Shown: positions 22,865 through 30,978 of the stretch, one piece after another | How positions within the stretch are numbered: the first letter of the stretch is position 1 | How the letters are laid out: the number at the start of each line of letters is the position of its first letter | DNA from: SIG452 sp045541975 | GTDB taxonomy: Bacteria > Bacillota > Clostridia > UMGS1840 | Reading direction: 5' to 3' | DNA length: 30,978 nucleotides | Assembly (NCBI GenBank): GCA_045541975.1 | Contig: JAZQKB010000012.1 | Coordinates: forward strand, 1-30,978 | Program-made: the position numbers and the translations under genes | The notes under the pieces: generated by a model | Databases searched by the model: none | What the model was told of the DNA's origin: nothing | The model's input: only the letters and a program-made list of their open reading frames with translations

Positions 22865-23548
22865 ATGAAAGAAAAAAGAGTGTTTTACTGTGAGGTTTCG
22901 TATATCATTGGAATTGTGGTGTTAGCACTGGGAACTGCACTGATAGAATGGGCAGATTTTGGATTATCTATGATTGTGGCACCGGCGTATCTGATTCATT
23001 TGAAAGTGTCCGTGTTTTGGCCGTTCTTTTCCTTTGGTATGTCGGAATATGTATTTCAGGCACTGCTTTTAGTTGTGTTGTCTCTCGTTGTTAGAACTGT
23101 GAAGAAAAAATATTTCTTATCATTTGTTACGGCTTTTCTGTATGGGCTCATTTTAGATTGCTTTATCGGGCTGGTTGCTTTGCTTCCGATTTCAGGAATT
23201 GTATGGCAACTGATACTGTTTTTCTTGGGACTTCTGATTTGTACCTTTGGTGTAGCATTATTATTTCGTACGTATTTTCCGCCGGAAGCATATGAAATTT
23301 TTGTAAAGGATATTTCCGAAAAATACCATTTTTCGCTTAGTAAAACCAAAACAGTATATGACTGTGGGAGTTGCGTGTTAAGTATTGTTTTATCACTTTG
23401 TTTGTTTGGTGGTTTCGTTGGAATTAATTGGGGAACCATTGTTTGTGCAGTGCTGAATGGCTGGCTGATCGGACGGTTCGGCAATTGGATGGATCGGAAC
23501 TTTGTGTTCCGTGATGCACTTTCCTTAAGAAATAAAATCGGTGAGTAA
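22865..23548 (+). CDS. YczE/YitT-like DUF6198 membrane protein
   Basis: About 227 residues with roughly five or six hydrophobic segments. It matches the DUF6198 (YczE/YyaS/YitT-like) pattern: ADFGLSMIVAPAYLIHLKVS near 30, FSFGMSEYVFQALLLV, FPPEAYEIFVKDIS in the middle, TVYDCGSC, and the C-terminal INWGTIVCAVLNGWLIGRF. Function of the family is unknown. Start choice is uncertain: the ATG at 22805 is nearly leaderless and 22838 has no ribosome site, so 22865, with a weak GGAT, is preferred because it begins just before the first membrane segment. Two HAD phosphatase genes follow on the same strand with no terminator between. Confidence 0.8.
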   Translation: MKEKRVFYCEVSYIIGIVVLALGTALIEWADFGLSMIVAPAYLIHLKVSVFWPFFSFGMSEYVFQALLLVVLSLVVRTVKKKYFLSFVTAFLYGLILDCFIGLVALLPISGIVWQLILFFLGLLICTFGVALLFRTYFPPEAYEIFVKDISEKYHFSLSKTKTVYDCGSCVLSIVLSLCLFGGFVGINWGTIVCAVLNGWLIGRFGNWMDRNFVFRDALSLRNKIGE

Positions 23549-23599
23549 TCGCACATTTTTTGAAATATTGATCAATCTGATGATGCAAAAGGATAATCT

Positions 23600-24202
23600 A
23601 TGAAAAATATAATTTTTGATTTTGGAAATGTATTGGGAAAATTTGATATCGACTGTTTGACTGAGCCTTATGTGGACACGAAAGAAGAATTGGAAGCGAT
23701 TCGTGATGTGGTTTTTGACCGTTGCTATTGGGACAGATTGGACCGGGATGAAATTACAGATGAGGATGTCATCAAAGATGTTTGCTGTAGACTTCCCGAA
23801 GAATTGCACCGAAAAGCAATTAATGTTTACGAAAATTGGGTCAATACGATGACACCGGTTCCGTATATGACCACTTTAGTGCACGATTTAAAAGCGAAAG
23901 GACATAAGCTGTACCTGTTATCGAATATCAGCCTTGGCTTTGCCAATACCTATCATACCGTTCCTTGGATTCGTAACTTATTTTCTTTGTTTGACGGTTT
24001 AGTGCTGTCTGCTACCATTGCAATGTCAAAGCCTGACCGTGAAATTTTCCAGTATATTTTAGATAAATACTCCTTGCCAGCTGAAGAAACGTTATTTATT
24101 GACGATAATCAGGGCAATCTTGACAGTGCCAAAAAGCTTGGTATTAACACTTATTTATTTGATTGGGACGTTCCAAAATTACGGAAATTTTTAGATTTAT
24201 AA
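23600..24202 (+). CDS. HAD-family hydrolase (YihX-like), copy 1
   Basis: A 200-residue haloacid-dehalogenase-superfamily enzyme, probably a small sugar-phosphate phosphatase. Motif I is FDFGNVLG at about residues 6-13, with the nucleophile Asp followed by Gly where most HADs have a second Asp; YihX-type alpha-glucose-1-phosphatases share this. Motif II is LLSNIS near 110, motif III the Lys in MSKPDREIF near 147, and motif IV the acidic pair in LFIDDNQGN near 165. The helical cap is inserted after motif I. AAAGGAT precedes the ATG. It lies 23 bases before a paralogous gene. Confidence 0.88.
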   Translation: MKNIIFDFGNVLGKFDIDCLTEPYVDTKEELEAIRDVVFDRCYWDRLDRDEITDEDVIKDVCCRLPEELHRKAINVYENWVNTMTPVPYMTTLVHDLKAKGHKLYLLSNISLGFANTYHTVPWIRNLFSLFDGLVLSATIAMSKPDREIFQYILDKYSLPAEETLFIDDNQGNLDSAKKLGINTYLFDWDVPKLRKFLDL

Positions 24203-24225
24203 ATGACAAAAAAGGAGAGACAGCA

Positions 24226-24837
24226 ATGCTAAAAAACATTATTTTTGATTTTGGAAATGTACTCGGTTGGACATTAGCAGACTATACCACAGAAACTTAT
24301 ATCTCTGATTTGGAAGAGAGAAAACTGATTCGGAAAGTGGTATTTGACCCGAATGATTGGGATCAGTTAAACCGCGGTGCAATGACAGATGAGCAAATGT
24401 GCCAAAGAATCTGTTCTCAGTTGCCGGAGCATTTATGGGAAGATGCTTGTATTGTTTACAACAACTGGACCAACACCGCAACACCCGTACCGGGAATGAT
24501 TCGCTTGGTAAGAGAGTTAAAAGCGAAGGGTTATAAAATGTTTTTATTATCAAATGCTACCGATACCTTTGCTGAAAAATATAAAGATATTCCGTGGATG
24601 TGCTCTGTTTTGAATCAGTTTGACGGTTTGGTATTCTCTGCCAAGGTAGGAATGGCAAAGCCTGATCTTGCTATTTATCAATATGTGCTTGATACATACG
24701 GTTTAAAAGCAGAAGAAACCATGTTTGTGGATGACTATCAAGAAAACATAGAAGCCTGCCAAAAAGTTGGAATGATTGGTTATCATTTTGACCAGAATGC
24801 CGATAAATTGAACGAATATATCAGTTCTCTTTCCTAA
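24226..24837 (+). CDS. HAD-family hydrolase (YihX-like), copy 2
   Basis: A 203-residue paralogue of the preceding HAD gene; roughly half the residues look identical. It has the same motif I (FDFGNVLG), motif II LLSNAT, motif III in MAKPDLAIY and motif IV in MFVDDYQEN. The cap regions share WDQLNRG/WDRLDRD-type segments, so the pair arose by tandem duplication and has since diverged. AAAAGGAGAGACAGCA is a strong ribosome site for the ATG at 24226; an in-frame ATG at 24163 would overlap copy 1 and is rejected. No terminator follows before the aldolase promoter at 24855. Confidence 0.88.
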   Translation: MLKNIIFDFGNVLGWTLADYTTETYISDLEERKLIRKVVFDPNDWDQLNRGAMTDEQMCQRICSQLPEHLWEDACIVYNNWTNTATPVPGMIRLVRELKAKGYKMFLLSNATDTFAEKYKDIPWMCSVLNQFDGLVFSAKVGMAKPDLAIYQYVLDTYGLKAEETMFVDDYQENIEACQKVGMIGYHFDQNADKLNEYISSLS

Positions 24838-24854
24838 AATTTTCAAAAAAAGTA

Positions 24855-24883
24855 TTGTTTTCGACATGCTAATATGTTATAAT
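24855..24883 (+). promoter_or_regulatory. Extended -10 promoter of the aldolase gene
   Basis: TTGTTT (24855-24860) and TATAAT (24878-24883) with a 17-base spacer; TGT before the -10 gives an extended -10. CGGAGGT sits nine bases before the ATG at 24920. Confidence 0.72.
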
Positions 24884-24919
24884 TATGTTGTTAAAAAATA
24901 AAACGGAGGTAATTTACTT

Positions 24920-25828
24920 ATGACTTCTCGTGATGCTGTACGTAAAGCGGTGGAATCCCGCACCATTATTCCTGCTTTTAATATTCCTTATCTGCCCATG
25001 GTTGAACCTGTAGTGCAGGCGATTGTGGATGAAGATTCTCTGGCAATGGTTCAGGTTGCTCGTTTGGAATGGGAAAAATTTGAATCTCAGAGTCCGGAAG
25101 CGGTTGCAAAAGAATATTTTAAATTCGCCAAAGAAGGTTATACTCTTCTGCATTTAGATCATGTTCCTGCAATTGATGAAGATATGAAAAAAGTAGACTA
25201 CATGGATATTTTAAAACGTGCTTTGGATGTTGGATATCAATCTGTTATGGTAGATGGCTCCAGACTTCCGTTAGATGAAAACATTGCTACCACAGCTGAA
25301 GTATCTGCATTTGCAAAAACTTACGGTGCTGCTGTGGAAGCAGAATTAGGTGCTGTTTCCGGTCACGAAGGAAGTGGTATCGGCTTAAGCTACGAAGAAC
25401 TGTTTGCCACAAAAAAAGGATTTACCGTTCCCGAAGAAGCAAAACGCTTTGCCCAAGAATCCGGTTGTGATTGGTTATCCGTTGCAGCAGGCAGCTTTCA
25501 CGGTGCTATTGCAGCAAGCACTAAACATTTAAAGAAACCTAACGCAAGATTAGACATTGAACATATTAAAACCCTGTCTGAAATTACCGGAAAAATGCCC
25601 TTGGTATTACATGGCGGTAGCGGTATTGAACAGGACTACATCTTAAGAGCAATTCAAAACGGTATTGCAAAAATCAATGTAGGTACTGAAATTCGTCAGC
25701 CCTATGAGTTTGCTTTAGAAGAAAAACCTGGTGACATTGCATATGCACAGCAAAAGGTTTATGACCGTACCCGTTGGGTAATTCACGAATTTTTACATAC
25801 CACCGGAAACCACACCAAATTAAAATAG
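24920..25828 (+). CDS. Class II fructose-bisphosphate aldolase-family protein
   Basis: A 302-residue zinc-dependent class II aldolase of the FbaA/GatY/KbaY superfamily, which splits ketose bisphosphates into dihydroxyacetone phosphate and an aldehyde. Visible landmarks: IPAFNIPY near 16, the zinc-binding HLDH near 77-80, VMVDGSRLPLDEN near 108, VEAELGAVSGHEG near 139-150, a zinc His in GSFHGA, LVLHGGSGI near 231-239, and INVGTEIR near 253. The FHG in place of the common THG or VHG shows some divergence, so the true substrate may be fructose- or tagatose-bisphosphate or a related sugar. It is a single-gene unit with its own promoter and terminator. Confidence 0.9.
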   Translation: MTSRDAVRKAVESRTIIPAFNIPYLPMVEPVVQAIVDEDSLAMVQVARLEWEKFESQSPEAVAKEYFKFAKEGYTLLHLDHVPAIDEDMKKVDYMDILKRALDVGYQSVMVDGSRLPLDENIATTAEVSAFAKTYGAAVEAELGAVSGHEGSGIGLSYEELFATKKGFTVPEEAKRFAQESGCDWLSVAAGSFHGAIAASTKHLKKPNARLDIEHIKTLSEITGKMPLVLHGGSGIEQDYILRAIQNGIAKINVGTEIRQPYEFALEEKPGDIAYAQQKVYDRTRWVIHEFLHTTGNHTKLK

Positions 25829-25835
25829 TACCTAT

Positions 25836-25875
25836 AAAAGAGCCGATTTTATTTAAAAAATCGGCTCTTTTTTTT
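25836..25875 (+). terminator. Terminator of the aldolase gene
   Basis: AAAAGAGCCGATTTT pairs with AAAATCGGCTCTTTT around a six-base loop, with a trailing T-run. Confidence 0.93.
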
Positions 25876-25896
25876 GTAATTTTTTTATAATTTGAA

Positions 25897-25925
25897 TTGA
25901 TTTTTCATAATGTTTATGATATACT
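25897..25925 (+). promoter_or_regulatory. Promoter of the flavodoxin-AKR-transporter genes
   Basis: TTGATT (25897-25902) and TATACT (25920-25925) with a 17-base spacer, about 30 bases before the flavodoxin ATG. Confidence 0.65.
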
Positions 25926-25953
25926 GTTTGATGTTTTAAAGGAGACGATGCAA

Positions 25954-26481
25954 ATGAATGCAATTGTGATTTTTAAATCGAAATACGGTTCTACCAAAGC
26001 CTATGCAGAATGGATTGCTAAAGAGTTATCCTGCAAAGCGGTAGATGCTAAACAAGTGAAGATAGACGATTTGTTAGATTACGATACGATTATCTACGGT
26101 GGTGGTCTGTATGCCGAGGTAATTGCAGGAGTAACTTTAATTACAAAAAACATCGAAAAGTTAACAGGGAAAAAGCTGATTGTATACACCACCGGTATTA
26201 CGCCGTTAGATTGTCGGGATTATTATGATAAAATGGTGATGGAAAAGAACTTTAAAGGTGATACTGCTTCCAAAGTGAGGGTATTTAATTTTCTTGGAAA
26301 AATGGTGATGAGTGAACTGTCTTTGGTACATCGGACTGCATTGAAAACTTTAAAGAAAATTATGTCATCCAAAGAAAATCCTACGGAAATGGAAAAGTTA
26401 TTGGTTACGTTATGCGATGCGGACGGTGACTTTTCCGACCGGAATGCTATTTCGGAATTAGTGCAATACGCTAAGAGGTGA
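25954..26481 (+). CDS. Flavodoxin-domain protein
   Basis: A 175-residue flavodoxin-like protein of the HemG-type family. The FMN phosphate loop is FKSKYGSTKAYAEW at about 7-20, followed by YGGGLYAEVIAG near 49-60 and VYTTGI near 78. It is likely an FMN-based electron carrier or oxidoreductase. The ATG at 25954 has AAAGGAG nine bases upstream; the ATG at 25948 is only three bases from that site. It ends six bases before the GTG start of a ferredoxin-type aldo/keto reductase whose ribosome site overlaps this stop, so the two are coupled and may share electrons. Confidence 0.82.
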   Translation: MNAIVIFKSKYGSTKAYAEWIAKELSCKAVDAKQVKIDDLLDYDTIIYGGGLYAEVIAGVTLITKNIEKLTGKKLIVYTTGITPLDCRDYYDKMVMEKNFKGDTASKVRVFNFLGKMVMSELSLVHRTALKTLKKIMSSKENPTEMEKLLVTLCDADGDFSDRNAISELVQYAKR

Positions 26482-26486
26482 TTTTT

Positions 26487-27665
26487 GTGCAATACAGAGA
26501 AGACCGCTATGGAAATAAACTATCTGTTTTAGGATACGGTTGTATGCGTTTTACTACAAAAGCGGGAGTAATCGACTATAAAAAAGCGGAATCGGAAATT
26601 TTAACTGCTTACAAAAACGGTGTCAATTATTTTGACACTGCGTATATTTATCCCGGTAGCGAAACTCTTTTAGGGAAAGTATTGAAAGAAAACAATCTTC
26701 GTGAAAAAGTAAATATTGCCACCAAATTGCCGCATTACCTTGTAAAGAAACCCGAAGACTTAGACAAAATTTTTCTGGAAGAATTAAAGCGTTTACAAAC
26801 GAATTATATAGATTATTATTTTATGCATATGCTTTCCGGTGTGGATGCCTGGAATCGAATGATCGAACTTGGTATTTTAGACTGGATTGACCAAAAGAAA
26901 AAATCCGGACAGATCCGTCAGCTTGGTTTTTCTTATCACGGAAACACAGATAACTTTACCAAATTGGTAGATGCATACGACTGGGATTTTTGCATGATTC
27001 AGTATAACTATCTGGATGAAAATTCTCAGGCAGGGAAGCGGGGATTGCAATATGCCCATCAGAAAGGCCTTCCTGTGATGATTATGGAGCCTCTTCGTGG
27101 CGGAAGATTGGTGAATCGTTTGCCCGAAAGAGCTAAACAATTGATAAAAGAGAATCCCAAAAAATATACTCCGGCAGAGTGGTCGTTTCGCTGGCTTTGG
27201 AATCAACCTGAGGTGACAGTCGTATTATCGGGAATGAATTCCAAAGAGATGATTCTGGAAAATGTAAAAACAGCATCGGAAACAAAAATCGGAGAATTTG
27301 GCGCAGAAGATTATGAAATGTTATCCCAAGTGGTAACAGAAATCAATCAGAAAATGAAGATTGGTTGTACCGGATGCGGATATTGTATTCCTTGCCCGAA
27401 GGGGGTGGATATCCCCGGATGCTTTTCTGCCTATAACAGAAGATATGTTGACGGAAAATTTCAGGGATTAAGAGAGCATTTCATGGGAACTGCCCTGCGT
27501 AAGAATTCAACTGCAGCCTCGAATTGTATTGGTTGTGGGAAATGTGAACAGCATTGTCCGCAAGGGATTCCGATTCGTCAGGAACTAAAAAAGGTGCAAA
27601 AAGAGCTGGAAGGTCCCTTGTACCGTACTGCAAGAAAAATAGCAAGAACATTCGCAAAGTTTTAG
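26487..27665 (+). CDS. Aldo/keto reductase fused to a 4Fe-4S ferredoxin domain
   Basis: A 392-residue protein. The N-terminal TIM barrel has aldo/keto-reductase landmarks: LGYGCMRFT near 13, the catalytic Asp and Tyr in FDTAYIYPGSE near 48-58, the Lys in IATKLP and the His in YYFMHML. A C-terminal module carries CTGCGYCIPCPKGVDIP near 294 and CIGCGKCEQHCPQGIPI near 347. Such fusions are common in anaerobic Clostridia and Bacteroidetes, where the redox partner may be ferredoxin or flavodoxin rather than only NADPH. The GTG at 26487 is chosen because AAGAGGTGA lies just upstream and the protein then begins with the family's QYREDRYGNKLS. Confidence 0.9.
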   Translation: MQYREDRYGNKLSVLGYGCMRFTTKAGVIDYKKAESEILTAYKNGVNYFDTAYIYPGSETLLGKVLKENNLREKVNIATKLPHYLVKKPEDLDKIFLEELKRLQTNYIDYYFMHMLSGVDAWNRMIELGILDWIDQKKKSGQIRQLGFSYHGNTDNFTKLVDAYDWDFCMIQYNYLDENSQAGKRGLQYAHQKGLPVMIMEPLRGGRLVNRLPERAKQLIKENPKKYTPAEWSFRWLWNQPEVTVVLSGMNSKEMILENVKTASETKIGEFGAEDYEMLSQVVTEINQKMKIGCTGCGYCIPCPKGVDIPGCFSAYNRRYVDGKFQGLREHFMGTALRKNSTAASNCIGCGKCEQHCPQGIPIRQELKKVQKELEGPLYRTARKIARTFAKF

Positions 27666-27687
27666 GAATCCAAATGGAGAAATATCA

Positions 27688-28938
27688 ATGGAAAAGCAAT
27701 ATAAACGATTAACATTAGCTTGTTATACAGAAAGCTTATCAATGGCAGTTGTCGGAAATTTACCTCCTATACTGTTTCTTACGTTCCGTAATTTATATGG
27801 ACTGTCCTACACAATGTTGGGGCTTCTTATTTTCATCAATTTCACGTCGCAGTTATTGGTCGATTTACTTTTCAGCTTTTTTTCTCACAAGTTTAATATT
27901 GCGAAAACGGTGCGCTTCACACCGGTATTAACAATTTTCGGAATGGTGGTATATAGCCTTTGGCCGATTTTGTTTCCGGGTTCTGTGTATTTTGGCTTGG
28001 TTTTTGGAACCATCATTTTTTCTGCAGCAGCCGGGTTGTGTGAAGTACTCATCAGTCCTGTCATTGCAGCCATTCCATCAGATAATCCGGATCAGCAAAT
28101 GAGTAAGCTTCATTCAGTGTACGCCTGGGGAGTTACTCCTGTGGTAATCATCGGTACACTCTTTTTATTAGTTTTTAAGTCAGAGTATTGGTTTGTACTG
28201 ATGCTTCTGTTTACAGCGATTCCTATTAGTTCTGTTGTTCTGTTTTGCGGAACCAAGGTTCCCGATGTCAAACAGCCGAAAGAAAGCTCGGATACCTGGA
28301 AACTGTTTCGACAAAAGTCCTTGTGGCTTTGCGTGTTCGCTATTTTCTTAGGCGGAGCAACAGAGTGCAACATGGCGCAATGGTCCTCCGGCTATGTGGA
28401 AAAAGCTTTGGGACTTCCTAAAGTCTGGGGTGATATTTTTGGAGTTGCTTTATTTGGATTGATGCTTGGCTTAGGTAGAACCTTATATTCAAAATACGGA
28501 AAACATCTGTTTCGGATATTGATTTTGGGAAGTTTCACATCATTTTTATGTTATCTTGCGGCAGTATTCTTCCCAAATGCAGTTGTTGGAATGATTGCTT
28601 GTGCTCTGGTGGGATTCTCATCGTCTATGCTTTGGCCGGGAACATTGGTAGTTGCAGCAGAAAAATTCCCCAAAAGCGGTGTGTTGATTTATGCAATGAT
28701 GGCAGCTGGTGGTGATATGGGAGCAGCAGTTGTCCCGCAACTTGTGGGTATGGTAACCGACTTTTCCATCGGACAACCTTGGATAATGTCTATGGCGAAT
28801 TATATAGGTATGTCAGTAGAACAACTGGCTATGCGTGCCGGAATTTTAGTATCCGCAGTTTTCCCGTTACTTGGTACAGTTCTGTTAATTCGATTGTCAA
28901 AGCAGAAAAGCACCGGAGCAGAGGTGGCCAATTCATGA
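27688..28938 (+). CDS. MFS transporter
   Basis: A 416-residue membrane protein with about 12 hydrophobic segments, in the fold of the major facilitator superfamily. It begins shortly before the first membrane segment; GGAG lies nine bases upstream of the ATG. The central cytosolic loop is near residues 190-210 (KVPDVKQPKESSDTWK). Charged and polar residues in the second half (GGATECNMAQWSSGYVEKALGL) resemble sugar-permease-type members, but I cannot name the substrate. It follows the aldo/keto reductase after 22 bases and overlaps the next transporter by four bases (ATGA). Confidence 0.85.
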   Translation: MEKQYKRLTLACYTESLSMAVVGNLPPILFLTFRNLYGLSYTMLGLLIFINFTSQLLVDLLFSFFSHKFNIAKTVRFTPVLTIFGMVVYSLWPILFPGSVYFGLVFGTIIFSAAAGLCEVLISPVIAAIPSDNPDQQMSKLHSVYAWGVTPVVIIGTLFLLVFKSEYWFVLMLLFTAIPISSVVLFCGTKVPDVKQPKESSDTWKLFRQKSLWLCVFAIFLGGATECNMAQWSSGYVEKALGLPKVWGDIFGVALFGLMLGLGRTLYSKYGKHLFRILILGSFTSFLCYLAAVFFPNAVVGMIACALVGFSSSMLWPGTLVVAAEKFPKSGVLIYAMMAAGGDMGAAVVPQLVGMVTDFSIGQPWIMSMANYIGMSVEQLAMRAGILVSAVFPLLGTVLLIRLSKQKSTGAEVANS

Positions 28939-29840
28939 AAAACAAACAAACTGTTTTTGCAATTTTGGCTGCCATTTTGGCGCAAGTGATTTTCGGTTTG
29001 AGTTTTTTGTTTACCAAAGTTTGCTTAAATTCTGCTTCTGCATTAGTGGTAATTGCCAATCGGTATTTGGTTGCGTTTGTTGGATTGACGGCAGCGATGC
29101 TGATTTCAAAAACGAAAATATCTTTTGGAAAACAGTTTTGGAAATTGCTGATTTTATCGTTCTTTCAACCAATTTTGTATTTTTTATGCGAAACATACGG
29201 TATTCAGCTGACTACCAGTTCCTTTTCTGCTGTTATGATTGCTATGATCCCTATCGTTGCCATGATTGGAGGCATCTTTATTTTAGGAGAAAAACCGACA
29301 TTCTGGCAGTATATATTTTCAATTTTGTCTACAGGTGGCGTGATTTTGATTGCTATAACAGGGGTGGAAGAGGGAAGTGTGGTACCCCTTGGGATTATAC
29401 TGCTAGCCGTTGCCGTAATTTCATCGGCTGCGTATAATATCACAAGTCGGTTATTTTCCAAAGATTTTTCTGTGCTTGAAAGAACTTATGCCATGACTGC
29501 AGTTGGATTTCTTTCTTTTTCGTTTTTTGCGTTGATGGAAAATATCTCTGAACCAACTCGTCTGATTTTAGCGTTTTCTGATTGGCGTTATACCGGTGGC
29601 ATTTTTTATCTGGGAATTGTATCTTCTGTGGTGGCCTTTTTTTGCCTGAATTATGCGAACACTTATCTTCCGGTTTCCAAAACCACTGTTTTTTCAAATT
29701 TAACCACGGTGGTATCGGTGCTGGCTGGTGTGTTTATTTTAAAAGAATCTTTTTCGCAATCTGCAGTAATCGGAACTGTGATGATCGTTTTGGGAGTCAT
29801 CGGAGTTCAATTGTTACAGGTGGATCAAACAAAGCGATAA
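28935..29840 (+). CDS. EamA/DMT-family transporter
   Basis: A 301-residue ten-segment transporter of the drug/metabolite superfamily with two EamA repeats. The first starts FAILAAILAQVIFGLSFLFTK near residue 8; the second starts near residue 155 (IILLAVAVISSAAYNITSRLF). Segments such as FILGEKPTFWQY and FILKESFSQSAVIG are the family's repeat-end pattern. The ATG at 28935 overlaps the MFS stop and has GAGGTGG eight bases upstream. Cargo is unknown; members export amino acids, metabolites or drugs. No clear terminator is seen after it before the promoter at 29899. Confidence 0.87.
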   Translation: MKNKQTVFAILAAILAQVIFGLSFLFTKVCLNSASALVVIANRYLVAFVGLTAAMLISKTKISFGKQFWKLLILSFFQPILYFLCETYGIQLTTSSFSAVMIAMIPIVAMIGGIFILGEKPTFWQYIFSILSTGGVILIAITGVEEGSVVPLGIILLAVAVISSAAYNITSRLFSKDFSVLERTYAMTAVGFLSFSFFALMENISEPTRLILAFSDWRYTGGIFYLGIVSSVVAFFCLNYANTYLPVSKTTVFSNLTTVVSVLAGVFILKESFSQSAVIGTVMIVLGVIGVQLLQVDQTKR

Positions 29841-29898
29841 CATTTTCGTTTTTTGTCAAAAATATCAAGAAAAAATCGTATTAAATTTGGAATAAGTA

Positions 29899-29927
29899 TT
29901 GACATTTTTCCATTTATGGGATAAAAT
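29899..29927 (+). promoter_or_regulatory. Promoter of the amino acid ABC importer
   Basis: Perfect TTGACA (29899-29904) and TAAAAT (29922-29927) with a 17-base spacer. GGAGGA lies about eight bases before the ATG at 29963. Confidence 0.8.
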
Positions 29928-29962
29928 ATAAATGCTATTTTTTATTATGGAGGAATATGTAA

Positions 29963-30730
29963 ATGAAAAGAGTTTTATCCATTCTTTTAACACTCGTTGT
30001 GTTGGTTGGTTTAGTAGCTTGCGGAGCACCTGCTACCGAAGCTCCTAAAGAAGGTAAACATTTTGTGGTAGCAACTGATAAAGGTTTCAGTCCTTTTGAA
30101 TTTCAGGATGCTGCAGGAAATATTGTAGGTATCGATATGGATATCTTAGCTGCAATTGCAGAAGATCAGGGCTTTACTTATGATCTTCAGTACATCGGCT
30201 GGGATGCTGCAATCGCTGCTTGTCAGGCTGGTCAGGCTGATGGTATGATTGCAGGTGCTTCTATCACCGAAGAAAGAAAAGCAAATGGCTGGACTTTCTC
30301 TGATGGTTATTATGATGCAACCCAGGGTATGGCAGTAGCAACTGAATCCACCATCACCGGTTTTGCTGATTTAGCTGGTAAAAAAGTTGCTGTTAAAAAC
30401 GGTACTATGAGCAATAACTATGCAGAAAGCATTAAAGATGAATACGGCTTCGAAGTTGTAACTTTCTCCACCTCTCCTGATATGTATCAGGCAGTTATGG
30501 GAGGTCAGGTTGACGCTTGCCTCGATGATACACCTATCTTGAAATACAACATCAAAATCGGCGAACTGGACATGAAATTCGTAGAAGGCACAGAAAACGA
30601 GCCCGCACAGTATGGCTTTGCTATCTTTGATTCCAGCAAACAGGAATTGATCGACCTCTTCAACGCAGGTCTTAAAAACATCCGTGCAAACGGTAAGTAC
30701 GACGAGATTATTGCAAAATACCTCGGCTAA
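29963..30730 (+). CDS. Polar amino acid ABC transporter, substrate-binding lipoprotein
   Basis: A 255-residue extracytoplasmic binding protein of solute-binding family 3. A lipoprotein signal peptide covers residues 1-19 with lipobox LVAC, so Cys20 is lipidated and anchors the protein outside the membrane. Family pattern: VVATDKGFSPFEFQDAAGN near 35-53, GIDMDILAAIAEDQGF, GMIAGASITEERK near 96, and the second-lobe GKKVAVKNGTMSNNYAE near 142. The C-terminal NGKYDEIIAKYLG is also typical. Cargo is probably a polar or basic amino acid such as glutamine, cystine or arginine. The permease gene follows after 40 bases. Confidence 0.93.
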   Translation: MKRVLSILLTLVVLVGLVACGAPATEAPKEGKHFVVATDKGFSPFEFQDAAGNIVGIDMDILAAIAEDQGFTYDLQYIGWDAAIAACQAGQADGMIAGASITEERKANGWTFSDGYYDATQGMAVATESTITGFADLAGKKVAVKNGTMSNNYAESIKDEYGFEVVTFSTSPDMYQAVMGGQVDACLDDTPILKYNIKIGELDMKFVEGTENEPAQYGFAIFDSSKQELIDLFNAGLKNIRANGKYDEIIAKYLG

Positions 30731-30770
30731 TTTTTAAGCACAGTATCTATTATAGGAGGTTCCTGGCTCC

Positions 30771-30978
30771 ATGACACAAATTATCAGCACCTACGGTTCA
30801 CTACTCCTAGCAGCAATGGGCCAAACCCTTTTGCTTGCTTTGTGCGGTCTGTTTTTCGGGTGCATTCTTGGCATTATCTTTGGCCTTGCCAGCGTTGTTG
30901 ACAATAAAATCACGAGAGCGATTTCCACGGTTTACGTGCAGATTATTCGTGGTGTTCCCATGATTGTTCTGGCGTTCT
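30771..30978 (+). CDS. Amino acid ABC transporter permease (partial)
   Basis: The first 69 codons of a HisM/GlnP-type permease, cut by the window end. The reading frame begins MTQIISTYGSLLLAAMGQTL, followed by a long membrane segment and then VQIIRGVPMIVLAF, which matches the conserved RGTP-type stretch of polar amino acid permeases. AGGAGGT lies ten bases before the ATG. It is co-directional with the binding protein, so an importer operon with an ATPase gene beyond the window is expected. Confidence 0.9.
   Translation, partial: MTQIISTYGSLLLAAMGQTLLLALCGLFFGCILGIIFGLASVVDNKITRAISTVYVQIIRGVPMIVLAF

Noticed and set aside
1..30978. CRISPR arrays, rRNA genes or prophage regions
   Set aside because: No regularly spaced direct repeats, rRNA stretches or phage structural or integrase genes were seen.

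Overview
The window looks like a chromosomal segment of an anaerobic, low-GC Gram-positive bacterium, most likely an uncultured gut-type member of the Clostridia (Bacillota). This rests on the AT-rich intergenic DNA, strong AGGAGG-type ribosome sites, near-consensus sigma-A promoters with 17-base spacers, oxygen-sensitive Fe-S and flavin enzymes, a YitT/DUF6198-type membrane protein and a signal-less DUF11 protein. No species can be named from sequence alone.

Layout. (1) 226-1584: an NSS-family sodium symporter with its own promoter and terminator. (2) 1920-11951: one ten-gene operon, the highlight of the window. It encodes a complete HdrBCA set, a complete FlxDCBA set (an NAD(P)H-oxidising Hdr partner), a soluble fumarate-reductase-like pair (FrdB, FrdA) and an aspartate:alanine-exchanger-family transporter, with overlaps or very short gaps throughout. 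(3) 12085-15775: a second run with an MGH1/GH63-like glycosidase, a second NSS transporter and an AraC-type regulator whose start is ambiguous. (4) 15891-17724: an SDR oxidoreductase plus a Gfo/Idh/MocA oxidoreductase behind a promoter with a palindromic operator candidate. (5) about 17770-18435: an IS200/IS605-type single-transposase insertion sequence whose ribosome site is hidden in an 18-bp hairpin. (6) minus strand 18481-20277: a DUF11 repeat protein, TrmO, and tRNA-Arg(CCG). (7) 20487-22717: threonine dehydrogenase and glycine C-acetyltransferase (threonine to glycine plus acetyl-CoA). (8) 22865-24837: a DUF6198 membrane protein and two tandem paralogous HAD phosphatases. (9) 24920-25828: a class II aldolase. 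(10) 25954-29840: flavodoxin, ferredoxin-type aldo/keto reductase, MFS and DMT transporters. (11) 29963 to the end: the lipoprotein and first part of the permease of a polar amino acid ABC importer.

How it may work together. The genes point to an amino-acid and organic-acid fermenter. The main proposal is that the ten-gene operon forms a cytosolic electron-bifurcating machine. FlxABCD would take electrons from NADH, HdrA would split them between ferredoxin and HdrBC, and HdrBC would hand the high-potential electrons to the FrdAB-like module for reduction of fumarate or a related enoate, with the exchanger moving substrate and product. The components are clearly seen. Their coupling is an inference from gene order and from known fusions and variants (methanogen thiol:fumarate reductase TfrAB, class E SdhABE).
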